Of a stretch of DNA of 5,503 nt, positions 1 through 5,503 are shown piece after piece. The stretch spans positions 1 to 5,503 of the forward strand of contig CAYYAU010000087.1 of the NCBI GenBank assembly GCA_964469765.1, written 5' to 3'. The stretch is from CAYYAU01 sp964469765 [NCBI: uncultured Clostridia bacterium] (GTDB lineage Bacteria; UBA6262; WVXT01; CAYYAU01). The translations under genes were made by a program, and so were the position numbers. The notes beneath the pieces were generated by a model, which saw only the letters and a list, made by a program, of their open reading frames with translations, was not told the origin of the DNA and searched no databases. Every line of letters begins with the position of its first letter. Position 1 is the first letter of the stretch.

Positions 1-405
1 ACCAAAAGGTCTCAAATGTCGTAAATATACAAAATAACTCAAAAGGAAACTTATATAGAAAATACCGAAAAACGAACTACTTATAGAGAATATGAACTTT
101 CTCACATCACCTTTGAGCAACATAAAAAATGAAATAGAAAATAAGGAAATAAAAATAAAAAAACCTATTAAATTTATATCAAATCTCTCTAAAGAGAAAT
201 AATTTAAAATAAAAAATAAACTACCCAAAATGATACCTAAAAACTTCTGTGGGAAGAACCCACTTTTTTTTATTAAGTTATAAAACTCATTTAAGGCAAT
301 AATATTTACACCCAAAAGAAAAATAAAAAATGGAATTTCTCCTTGTTTTATTATAAAAACAATAAATGGAATAACTATAAAAGCAGTGATAAATCGTTTT
401 CTCAT
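1..405 (-). CDS. cdsA: Phosphatidate cytidylyltransferase, N-terminal half (runs off the window)
   Basis: The first 135 residues of an integral membrane enzyme that makes CDP-diacylglycerol from CTP and phosphatidic acid, the branch point of phospholipid synthesis. The frame is open from the ATG at 405 to the window edge. The protein starts MRKRFITAFIVIPF, like the Arg-x-x-(T/S)-A opening of CdsA, and has the conserved N-E-F at residues 39-41. Hydrophobic stretches at about 6-37, 54-71, 78-97 and 107-128 fit the multi-pass N-terminal half. The C-terminal CdsA signature lies outside the window, so the call rests on the N-terminal pattern and on position: cdsA directly after uppS is a well-known order. 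The start is 11 bases after the uppS stop. No good Shine-Dalgarno is seen; the nearest purine run (425-431) is 19 bases away, so reinitiation after uppS is likely (inference). Family members are usually about 260-285 residues, so roughly half is present. Confidence 0.87.
   Translation of the reverse strand, partial: MRKRFITAFIVIPFIVFIIKQGEIPFFIFLLGVNIIALNEFYNLIKKSGFFPQKFLGIILGSLFFILNYFSLERFDINLIGFFIFISLFSISFFMLLKGDVRKFIFSISSSFFGIFYISFLLSYFVYLRHLRPFG
249..271 (+). other. Terminator-like hairpin with T run on the plus strand, inside cdsA
   Basis: On the plus strand GTGGG, an AAGAA loop and CCCAC form a perfect 5-bp stem followed directly by eight T. This is the layout of a small intrinsic terminator for transcripts running antisense to cdsA. 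On the coding strand the stem is not followed by T, so it should not stop the operon. The bases also encode a Lys-Lys-Ser-Gly-Phe-Phe-Pro stretch, so chance is possible. Confidence 0.3.
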
Positions 406-416
406 TTATTTAAAGA

Positions 417-1142
417 TTAAATGACTTTTCCAAAACGCCTTTGTCTTGATTGATATTCCAAAATTGCTTCAAGAAAATTCCTTTCCCTGAAGTCAGGCCA
501 CAAAACCTTAGTAAAATAAAATTCCGAATATGCTATTTGCCATAGAAGAAAATTACTTATCCTTATTTCACCACTTGTTCTGATTAATAAATCTGGGTCT
601 GGGATATTTTTAGTATAAAGATATTCTGAGAATTTTTCTTCGTTAATAGATTTGCCGGATTTCTTAAGGCTATTTATAGCCATTATAATCTCTTCTCGAC
701 CCCCATAGCTTAAAGCGAGACATAATACTAAAGAGGAATTATCTTTAGTTTTATATATTATCTGATTTAATTTTTCTTTAACTCTTTTTGGAAGTCTTTC
801 TATCTGTCCGATAGCTAAAAGCTTTATGTTATTCTTTAGAAGATTTCTTCCTTCTTTTTTTAAATATCTATATAAAGTCGTCATAAGATAGTTTACTTCC
901 CTTTTTGGTCTTTGCCAATTTTCAGTTGAAAATGCATATAAAGTTAAATATTTAATTCCAACTCTATTAGCTGTATTAATTATTTCTTTAATCCTTTTAC
1001 TTCCTTCCAGATGTCCCCTTATCCTTGGTAGATTGTGTTGTTTAGCCCAACGTCCATTCCCATCCATAATTATTGCTATATGTTTAGGAAGAGGTTTTTC
1101 TTTTATTTTTTTTAGCATAACAGTTATAGATTTCTTTTTCAT
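417..1142 (-). CDS. uppS: Isoprenyl transferase: undecaprenyl diphosphate synthase (cis-prenyltransferase)
   Basis: Condenses isopentenyl diphosphate units onto farnesyl diphosphate in cis to make the C55 carrier lipid used for peptidoglycan and other envelope polymers. Counting from the ATG at 1142 (241 residues), the diagnostic motifs are: MDGNGRWA at 26-33 with the catalytic/Mg-binding Asp27; a G-H pair at 43-44; FSTENW at 71-76; YGGREEI from 146; RTSGE at 188-192 followed by RISNFLLWQ; and the AYSEFYF segment with the conserved Glu207. Length is normal. The start is uncertain. An in-frame TTG at 1154 and an ATG at 1118 are also possible. An AGGG lies only 3 bases from the TTG and 15 from the ATG at 1142, so neither spacing is ideal. 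I chose 1142 because ATG is preferred and this start lies clear of the hairpin at 1158-1179. The gene sits 68 bases after frr and 11 before cdsA. Confidence 0.96.
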   Translation of the reverse strand: MKKKSITVMLKKIKEKPLPKHIAIIMDGNGRWAKQHNLPRIRGHLEGSKRIKEIINTANRVGIKYLTLYAFSTENWQRPKREVNYLMTTLYRYLKKEGRNLLKNNIKLLAIGQIERLPKRVKEKLNQIIYKTKDNSSLVLCLALSYGGREEIIMAINSLKKSGKSINEEKFSEYLYTKNIPDPDLLIRTSGEIRISNFLLWQIAYSEFYFTKVLWPDFRERNFLEAILEYQSRQRRFGKVI

Positions 1143-1157
1143 TGTAAAAATCAAAAT

Positions 1158-1179
1158 CCCTGAATCATAAGATCCAGGG
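1158..1179 (-). promoter_or_regulatory. Hairpin in the frr-uppS gap (possible attenuator or translation-control stem)
   Basis: Read on the minus strand, CCCTGGATC, a TTAT loop and GATTCAGGG form a 9-bp stem. One of the pairs is G-U, which works only in the minus-strand RNA. The 3' arm is followed by a mixed T-rich run, ATTTTGATTTTT, and then by the uppS ATG. This resembles an imperfect intrinsic terminator. Its 3' arm also contains the only AGGG upstream of uppS, so the stem could hide a ribosome site instead. Complete termination is unlikely, because uppS and cdsA have no other obvious promoter here. Function is inferred. Confidence 0.45.
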
Positions 1180-1210
1180 TGATTTAGAAAAAGACTTTAA
1201 TTAACTATTC

Positions 1211-1768
1211 TTATATAGACATAACTTCTTCTTCTTTCTTTTTTGTTAGTTCATCTATCTCCTTTATATTTTCATCTGTTATTTTCTGTACTTCATCATA
1301 CGCATTATACTCATCATCTTCTGATATTTCTTTATCCTGTTTTGCTTTTTTAATTTGTTCTTTGAAGTCTCTTCTAATATTTCTTAATTCAACTCTATAA
1401 TCTTCAGCTATCTTTTTTATTCTTTTAACAAGGTCTTTTCTCCCTTCTTCAGTAAGGAGTGGAATTTGTAAACGAACAATTTTTCCATCGTTAATAGGTG
1501 TAATATTAAGATTTGATTTTAGGATAGCTTTTTCAATATTGGGAATTACTGATTTATCCCATGGTTTTATTTCTATCAATCGTGGTTCTGGAATTGATAG
1601 GGTTGCCACCTGATTTATTGGTAATAAGCTACCATAATATTCAACTTTAACTCCATCTAATAGTGAAAGAGAGGCTCTACCTGTTCTAATAGTCAGAAAT
1701 TCGTGTTTTAAACTTTCTATAGTTTTGGCCATAGTTACTTTCATCTGATTGTATATTCGGTTAAGCAT
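1211..1768 (-). CDS. frr: Ribosome recycling factor
   Basis: RRF works with EF-G to split the 70S ribosome after release of the finished chain. The 185-residue product has the same length as the E. coli protein. Visible family marks are RTGRAS at 28-33, the YYG turn at 44-46, the QVATLSIPEPR stretch, KPWDKS at 68-73, INDGKIVRLQIPLLTEE at 92-108, and RNIRRD at 129-134, which contains the Arg corresponding to the functionally important Arg132 of E. coli RRF. The charged EDD near 150-152 and the QKITDENIKEID helix end the three-helix domain I; residues of about 30-105 form the inserted domain II. Gly109 stands where Arg is usual in the LTEERR motif, a minor change. The ATG start is supported by a very strong Shine-Dalgarno. 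The gene follows pyrH by 59 bases, the usual order. Confidence 0.98.
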   Translation of the reverse strand: MLNRIYNQMKVTMAKTIESLKHEFLTIRTGRASLSLLDGVKVEYYGSLLPINQVATLSIPEPRLIEIKPWDKSVIPNIEKAILKSNLNITPINDGKIVRLQIPLLTEEGRKDLVKRIKKIAEDYRVELRNIRRDFKEQIKKAKQDKEISEDDEYNAYDEVQKITDENIKEIDELTKKKEEEVMSI

Positions 1769-1773
1769 ATCCC

Positions 1774-1780
1774 CCTCCTT
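1774..1780 (-). promoter_or_regulatory. Ribosome binding site of frr
   Basis: Minus-strand AAGGAGG, extended by three more G, lies 5 bases before the frr ATG. It is the most complete Shine-Dalgarno in the window and fixes the start at 1768. Confidence 0.85.
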
Positions 1781-1827
1781 CTTTAGAGTTCTTATTTATA
1801 TTTTGTAGTTGTAGTCTAACTAAAAAA

Positions 1828-2547
1828 TTATCTTATACTGGTACCTATATTTTCTCCTTTTACAATCTTTTTTAAATTTCCTTTTTTATTTAGATTAAAA
1901 ACAATAATTGGCAGATTGTTATCCATACATAATGAGACCGCAGTAGTATCCATTATTTTTAACCTTCTGTTTATAGCTTCTAAATATGAAATATGTATAA
2001 ATTTCTTTGTATGTCCATACTTTAATGGATCTTTATTATAAATACCATCTACTTTAGTTCCTTTTAGAATAACGTCAGCATTTATTTCAATTGCGCGAAG
2101 TGCCGCAGCGGTATCTGTTGTAAAATAGGGGTTGCCTGTTCCTCCTGCAAAGATAACAACTCTTCTTTTTTCTAAATGTCTGATTGCTCTTCTACGTATA
2201 TAAGGCTCTGCAAGTTTTTGCATCTCAATTGAACTTAGCACTCGTGTAGCTACGCCATTTTTTTCAAGAAAATTTTGTAAAGCTAAAGCGTTTATTACAG
2301 TTGCTAACATTCCCATATAATCCGCAGTAACTCTTTCTATGTTTTTTTCACTTGCTTGAAAACTTGCTCTCCATATGTTTCCTCCTCCAACAACAATTGC
2401 AATTTCAACCTTCATCTCATAGACTTGTTTAATTTGTAAAGCAATATTGTTTACAATATTTGGGTCAATACCAAAAAGTCTTTTTCCTTTCAGCGCTTCT
2501 CCGCTCATTTTTAGAAGGATTCTTTTATATTGTAAACCCTTTTTCAT
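1828..2547 (-). CDS. pyrH: Uridylate kinase (UMP kinase)
   Basis: Phosphorylates UMP to UDP with ATP in pyrimidine nucleotide synthesis. This is the bacterial hexameric type of the amino-acid-kinase fold, unrelated to eukaryotic UMP/CMP kinase. The 239 residues match the usual length of about 240. Motifs in order: LLKMSGEAL at 11-19 with the phosphate-contacting Lys13; VVGGGNIWR at 52-60; [16 protein letters not shown] at 75-90 with the UMP-binding Asp76; [14 protein letters not shown] at 135-148; [13 protein letters not shown] at 162-174; and [16 protein letters not shown] near 199-214. All key positions look intact, so the enzyme should be active. In other bacteria it is typically controlled by GTP and UTP; nothing in the sequence says whether that holds here. 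The gene lies 56 bases after tsf and 59 before frr. Confidence 0.98.
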   Translation of the reverse strand: MKKGLQYKRILLKMSGEALKGKRLFGIDPNIVNNIALQIKQVYEMKVEIAIVVGGGNIWRASFQASEKNIERVTADYMGMLATVINALALQNFLEKNGVATRVLSSIEMQKLAEPYIRRRAIRHLEKRRVVIFAGGTGNPYFTTDTAAALRAIEINADVILKGTKVDGIYNKDPLKYGHTKKFIHISYLEAINRRLKIMDTTAVSLCMDNNLPIIVFNLNKKGNLKKIVKGENIGTSIR

Positions 2548-2553
2548 TTTGTT

Positions 2554-2558
2554 CTCCT
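2554..2558 (-). promoter_or_regulatory. Ribosome binding site of pyrH
   Basis: Minus-strand AGGAG lies 6 bases before the pyrH ATG, which supports the start at 2547. Confidence 0.8.
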
Positions 2559-2603
2559 ATGATACAAAATAAAAGTTGTCATTAGCAGTTTTTTACATAA
2601 AAC

Positions 2604-3197
2604 TTATTCTCCAATTTTTATTCTATAGAATTTGGATACTCTGATGTTTTCACCAAGTTTTGCAATTGTTTCGTTAATTATATCTTTCACTTTTTTATTT
2701 TCGTCTCGAATATATGGTTGTTCAGTTAGACAAACTTCAGAAAAGAATTTCTCAAGTCTTCCGGAAACAACTTTTTCAATAATATTATCGGGTTTTCCTT
2801 CTTCTTTTGCTTTTTGAGTATAGAGATTTTTTTCTTTTTCAATTATATCGCTTGGAACATTTTCTCTTGTAATCCATTTTGGATTCATTGCAGCAATTTG
2901 TAAAGCCAGCTCTTTTGCTAATTTGACAAATTCATTCGTTCTAGCTACAAAATCCGTCTCACAGTTTATTTCTACCAATACTCCTAATTTATTATCATTA
3001 TGAATATATCCATATACAATTCCCTCTTGAGTTTTTTTATCTTTTCTTTTTTCAATTTTTACTATTTCTTTTTCTTTTAAATAATGTTGAGCTTTATTAA
3101 AATCATTTTCATACTTTTCTAAAGCTTTTTTACAATCCATAATTCCTGCACCTGTAGATTCTTTCAATTTTTGAATAAGTTTTTTATTAAGTTGCAT
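2604..3197 (-). CDS. tsf: Elongation factor Ts, short form
   Basis: Guanine-nucleotide exchange factor that releases GDP from EF-Tu. The N-terminal UBA-like TS-N domain is clear: KLKESTGAGIMDCKKAL at 10-26. The core carries LVEINCETDFVART at 74-87, with the TDFV signature (81-84) that contacts EF-Tu, and ends in GENIRVSKFYRI. At 197 residues this is the short EF-Ts, like the roughly 196-residue Thermus protein, rather than the roughly 280-residue E. coli type. Start and end motifs are both present, so this is a natural short form and not a truncation. The linker at 41-58 is unusually rich in Lys and Glu. The ATG at 3197 follows an AAAGGAG. The gene begins 21 bases after the rpsB stop, the near-universal rpsB-tsf pair. 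Confidence 0.97.
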   Translation of the reverse strand: MQLNKKLIQKLKESTGAGIMDCKKALEKYENDFNKAQHYLKEKEIVKIEKRKDKKTQEGIVYGYIHNDNKLGVLVEINCETDFVARTNEFVKLAKELALQIAAMNPKWITRENVPSDIIEKEKNLYTQKAKEEGKPDNIIEKVVSGRLEKFFSEVCLTEQPYIRDENKKVKDIINETIAKLGENIRVSKFYRIKIGE

Positions 3198-3206
3198 TCT
3201 GAATTT

Positions 3207-3213
3207 CTCCTTT
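3207..3213 (-). promoter_or_regulatory. Ribosome binding site of tsf
   Basis: Minus-strand AAAGGAG lies 9 bases before the tsf ATG, inside the short rpsB-tsf gap. Confidence 0.8.
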
Positions 3214-3218
3214 CTAGT

Positions 3219-4001
3219 TTACGTTGTTTCTTCTTCTGAATTTTTTTTCTCAGATTCAATCTCATCTTTTTCTTCTGGTTCCTTCACCGTTTCTTCAAAA
3301 GAAATTTCCTCCTTTTCTCTTAAATTTTTACCTTCAATAACTGCATTTGCAATTATATTAGTAATAAGTTTGACGGATCTAATTGCATCATCATTTCCAG
3401 GTATTATATAAGTGATTTTATCAGGGTCACAGTTGGAGTCAACAAGTCCTACAATTGGTATTCCTAATTTATACGCTTCATTTACAGCTGTTTCTTCAAA
3501 TGAAGGGTCAATTAAATACACAGCTCCTGGTAGTTCATTCATATCTCTTATTCCTGATAGGGGTCTACTTAGTTTCTCTTTCTCTTTTATTAACTTAGTT
3601 TTCTCTTTTTTAGTTAAGGTGGTAGCATCTAAATCAGCAGTTATCTCCTCTAATTCTTTAAGTTTTTCTATACTTTTCTTTATTGTATCAAAATTGGTAA
3701 GTAAACCACCCCACCAACGAAGACTTATGTATGGCATATTGCATCGTTTAGCCTCTTCTTTTACAATTTCTTGTGCTTGTTTTTTCGTTCCTACAAAGAG
3801 AATATCTTTACCTTCTTTTACTGTGTCACGGACAAAATTATAAGCCTCTTTAATATTATTTACAGTCTTTTGTAAATCTAAAATATGGATATTATTTCTG
3901 GAACCAAAAATGTAAGGTGCCATTTTTGGATTCCACCTTTTAGTCTGGTGTCCAAAATGAACCCCCGCTTCTAATAATTGCCTCATCGTTACTATACTCA
4001 T
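3219..4001 (-). CDS. rpsB: Small ribosomal subunit protein uS2
   Basis: S2 binds late to the 30S subunit and is needed for S1 to associate. Family hallmarks: [22 protein letters not shown] at 6-27 (the start matches other S2 proteins), IHILDLQKT at 38-46, [10 protein letters not shown] at 68-77, [10 protein letters not shown] at 95-104, and [12 protein letters not shown] at 201-212. The coiled-coil hairpin lies roughly at 107-148. Several usually firm positions differ: [11 protein letters not shown] at 144-154 where LGGIKDM is common, LPGA where LPDA is common, and VDSN at 187-190 instead of VDTN. Residues 229-260 form a highly acidic, low-complexity tail, probably disordered. The length of 260 is slightly above many S2 proteins because of this tail. 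The ATG follows a strong GGAGG. I see no long leader for S2 autoregulation, since the upstream gene ends only 32 bases away. Confidence 0.98.
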   Translation of the reverse strand: MSIVTMRQLLEAGVHFGHQTKRWNPKMAPYIFGSRNNIHILDLQKTVNNIKEAYNFVRDTVKEGKDILFVGTKKQAQEIVKEEAKRCNMPYISLRWWGGLLTNFDTIKKSIEKLKELEEITADLDATTLTKKEKTKLIKEKEKLSRPLSGIRDMNELPGAVYLIDPSFEETAVNEAYKLGIPIVGLVDSNCDPDKITYIIPGNDDAIRSVKLITNIIANAVIEGKNLREKEEISFEETVKEPEEKDEIESEKKNSEEETT

Positions 4002-4005
4002 TTTA

Positions 4006-4010
4006 CCTCC
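4006..4010 (-). promoter_or_regulatory. Ribosome binding site of rpsB
   Basis: Minus-strand GGAGG (extended to GGGGAGGT) lies 4 bases before the rpsB ATG, which fixes the start at 4001. Confidence 0.82.
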
Positions 4011-4033
4011 CCATTCTTTATAGTAATTTGAAC

Positions 4034-5050
4034 TTAATACGGCCCAAATTTAAATAATAATATTATTATAATTATCCCAAGAGCTACTACCCCCAATATT
4101 ATTAATTTTTTATTTAGGATAGGTTGTTCTTCAATATGAGACGGTTTTAATACCTTTACTTTAAGATTATTTGAAATCTTTGCCTTTCCAAGAACACCCG
4201 GACCAAATCTGGTTATGACTTCACAATATCCGTCTTTCTGGTCAATTTTTTCCACAGTAACTCTAATTGGGATGGATTTTTCTTTTTCCCATCCACCTAA
4301 AAGTTTAGAGAGATACTGTGCAATATCTCGCTTGTCAGTTATTCTAGAAAGAATAATATCATTCTTTTTTATTTTAGTAATAGGTATTACACCATTTCTG
4401 GTGTTTGTAATTATTTCTGTTTCTAAGATAATTGTATTTATACCTATATCATTTTGCTTTTTTTCAAGAAGTTCTCGCTCAGAATATATAGGAATAGTGT
4501 CACAACCCAATTTAAATTGTCTTAAATTTAACTCTTCAAATGATAAATCAATTTTACTGATTTTATTATTTAAAATTTGTTCATTGATAGTTTTTAAAAT
4601 ACTTTTAATTTCTTCTTTTTCATTATTGTTTAAAAATTTAAAGAATGTATCTCGATGATTAGTTCTGATTTCTAACCCAATTTGTTGACTTAACTTTTGA
4701 GTAATCTCTGGAAGAGCCCCTTCTTTAAGTCGCCATGTGTAGAGTTCTTTTTCAAACTTATCCCAACTTAAATCAAGACTTATCTCATAAATTTCAGGAT
4801 TATAACTTACAATAGCAGCTTGCCTAATTATATCTTTCGAGGTTTTATGAAAGATAATAATAAAAAGACCATAAATATTGATTTCTTGTATTTTAATTTT
4901 TCCTTTCAGGATTATTATGTTTTTAACCAAATTATAAACTGATTTAAGAGCTTTTTCAAGGTCATTTCCAGCTGATTGTAAAGCCAATGTAGCCTGTAGC
5001 TCATCACAGCCTGTTTCTTCCATAATAATTTTTACATTATCTAATGACAT
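4034..5050 (-). CDS. Unknown protein with N-terminal UBA-like domain and C-terminal membrane anchor
   Basis: I do not recognise a named family for this 338-residue protein. Three parts can be seen. Residues 1-41 look like a three-helix UBA/TS-N domain, with the TG turn at 13-14, AL at 23-24 and GND at 28-30. Residues 44-310 are soluble and mixed: a hydrophobic strand-rich stretch (44-92, including a YGLF-type segment), a motif-like patch around [20 protein letters not shown] (94-113), a charged helical part (133-200), and a probably beta-rich part (205-302) with [10 protein letters not shown] and [10 protein letters not shown]. Residues about 316-333 are one strongly hydrophobic helix, preceded by Lys-Lys and followed by only five residues. 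With no signal peptide, this predicts a tail-anchored protein facing the cytoplasm. The ATG at 5050 has no strong Shine-Dalgarno and lies 26 bases after the recombinase stop. The gene precedes rpsB by 32 bases, so it is probably cotranscribed. A role with ribosomes, EF-Tu or membrane protein quality control is speculation. Confidence 0.85.
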   Translation of the reverse strand: MSLDNVKIIMEETGCDELQATLALQSAGNDLEKALKSVYNLVKNIIILKGKIKIQEINIYGLFIIIFHKTSKDIIRQAAIVSYNPEIYEISLDLSWDKFEKELYTWRLKEGALPEITQKLSQQIGLEIRTNHRDTFFKFLNNNEKEEIKSILKTINEQILNNKISKIDLSFEELNLRQFKLGCDTIPIYSERELLEKKQNDIGINTIILETEIITNTRNGVIPITKIKKNDIILSRITDKRDIAQYLSKLLGGWEKEKSIPIRVTVEKIDQKDGYCEVITRFGPGVLGKAKISNNLKVKVLKPSHIEEQPILNKKLIILGVVALGIIIIILLFKFGPY

Positions 5051-5076
5051 AATCTATTTCTTTAATTTTTTGCTGT

Positions 5077-5502
5077 TTATGATCTTGGATGTAGTTTTTG
5101 ATACACCTTTTTTAATTTATCAATTGTCAGATGAGTATATACCTGAGTGGTAGATAAACTTGAATGTCCAAGCATCTCCTGCACAGCTCTTAGTGAACAA
5201 CCAGCATTTAATAAATGTGTGGCAAAGCTATGTCTAAAAGTATGTGGAGAAACCTTTTTTTGAATACACGCCAAATCTACATATTTTTTTACCATTCTCG
5301 CAATACTGCGAGTAGTAATTTTGCTGCCTCTTAAGTTAAGAAAAAGTGATTTTCTTTCTTTATAGTTTAATCTTTTAGGATGGTTAAGGTATGCTTCAAT
5401 GCTCTCTAAGGCTTTTTCACCAATAGGTATAATTCTTTCTTTCTTCCTTTTTTTATTAACCTTTCGCCGTCCACCGAGAAAATCAATATCATCAACTGTT
5501 AA
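5077..5502 (-). CDS. xerC: Tyrosine recombinase XerC-like, C-terminal catalytic part (5' end outside window)
   Basis: Site-specific recombinase of the type that resolves chromosome dimers at dif near the end of replication. The frame is open to the right edge, giving 141 residues. An internal ATG at 5295 is not the real start, because the upstream in-frame sequence continues the domain (VDDIDF, then KKERIIPIG from residue 20 of the fragment, the beta-hairpin that carries the catalytic Lys). Visible catalytic residues are His87 and Arg90 in HTFRHSFATHLL, His113 in LGHSSLSTTQVYTHL, and the nucleophile Tyr122. The end, KVYQKLHPRS, is typical of XerC/XerD. The wording VQEMLGH and KVYQ is closer to XerC, and a xerC gene near rpsB is known in Firmicutes, but XerC versus XerD cannot be settled here. 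The first catalytic Arg and the DNA-binding N-terminal domain lie outside the window. Confidence 0.93.
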   Translation of the reverse strand, partial: LTVDDIDFLGGRRKVNKKRKKERIIPIGEKALESIEAYLNHPKRLNYKERKSLFLNLRGSKITTRSIARMVKKYVDLACIQKKVSPHTFRHSFATHLLNAGCSLRAVQEMLGHSSLSTTQVYTHLTIDKLKKVYQKLHPRS

Positions 5503-5503
5503 A

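Noticed and set aside
1769-1827. Possible terminator in the pyrH-frr gap (TAGTT / AACTA arms)
   Set aside because: Only 5 AT-rich pairs; too weak to terminate, and a strong frr ribosome site follows.
2548-2603. Promoter-like ATGACA and TATCAT in the tsf-pyrH gap
   Set aside because: The two boxes are only about 12 bases apart, and the alternative upstream box is a poor match; operon readthrough explains expression.
2632-2817. Plus-strand open frame of 61 codons antisense to tsf
   Set aside because: Shadow of the EF-Ts gene, with no ribosome site and no recognisable protein.
3412-3843. Plus-strand open frame of 143 codons antisense to rpsB
   Set aside because: It lies wholly inside the clear S2 gene; its Ser/Phe-rich product is what reverse reading of Glu/Lys-rich coding gives, and no family or ribosome site is visible.
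4002-4060. Possible promoter just before rpsB (TACTAT with TTTGGG 17 bases upstream)
   Set aside because: The -35 match is very poor and the leader would be only about 15 bases; AT-rich sequence gives such -10-like matches often.
4386-4411. Inverted repeat ACACCA / TGGTGT with extra outer pairing inside the unknown gene
   Set aside because: Short, inside coding sequence and not followed by a T run in either direction; likely chance in AT-rich DNA.
4215-4658. Plus-strand open frame of 147 codons antisense to the unknown gene
   Set aside because: The Ile/Ser/Phe-rich product looks like a mirror of AT-rich coding sequence on the other strand; the minus frame is longer, has domain structure and fits the operon.
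5297-5312. Perfect 6-bp inverted repeat CTCGCA / TGCGAG with a 4-base loop inside the recombinase gene
   Set aside because: It lies in conserved coding sequence (TTRSIARMV), has no T run, and does not look like a dif site, which is about 28 bp with two 11-bp arms.

Overview
The window holds a single leftward (minus-strand) gene cluster from a low-GC bacterium. In transcription order it runs: 3' part of a XerC-type tyrosine recombinase gene, a gene of unknown function, rpsB (ribosomal protein S2), tsf (EF-Ts), pyrH (UMP kinase), frr (ribosome recycling factor), uppS (undecaprenyl diphosphate synthase), and the 5' part of cdsA (phosphatidate cytidylyltransferase). All genes read with the standard bacterial code. 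Spacings are short (26, 32, 21, 56, 59, 68 and 11 bases), so the block looks like one operon. Coding is continuous from edge to edge, and no gap reaches 300 bases. I see no mobile element, CRISPR array, tRNA or rRNA. I cannot name the organism. The AT-rich, Lys/Ile/Asn-rich proteins, the short EF-Ts and the unfamiliar gene fit a low-GC Firmicutes-like or an uncultivated deep-branching bacterial lineage, but this is inference.

Right side (4034-5502): the recombinase fragment carries the His/Arg/His/Tyr catalytic set. It is followed by a 338-residue protein I cannot assign to a named family. That protein has an N-terminal UBA-like three-helix domain, a long soluble middle and a single C-terminal membrane segment. 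It is the most interesting gene here.

Middle (1211-4001): rpsB, tsf, pyrH and frr form the widely conserved translation/UMP-kinase cluster, each preceded by a clear Shine-Dalgarno sequence. Left side (1-1142): uppS and cdsA supply the lipid carrier for cell-wall synthesis and CDP-diacylglycerol for phospholipids. A 9-bp hairpin lies in the frr-uppS gap, at the switch from translation genes to envelope-lipid genes, and may attenuate or regulate the downstream part.

The cluster itself is ordinary housekeeping. Points worth a second look are the UBA-like tail-anchored protein, its ungapped resemblance to the EF-Ts N-terminus encoded nearby, the frr-uppS hairpin, a terminator-like hairpin on the plus strand inside cdsA, and small departures in S2.
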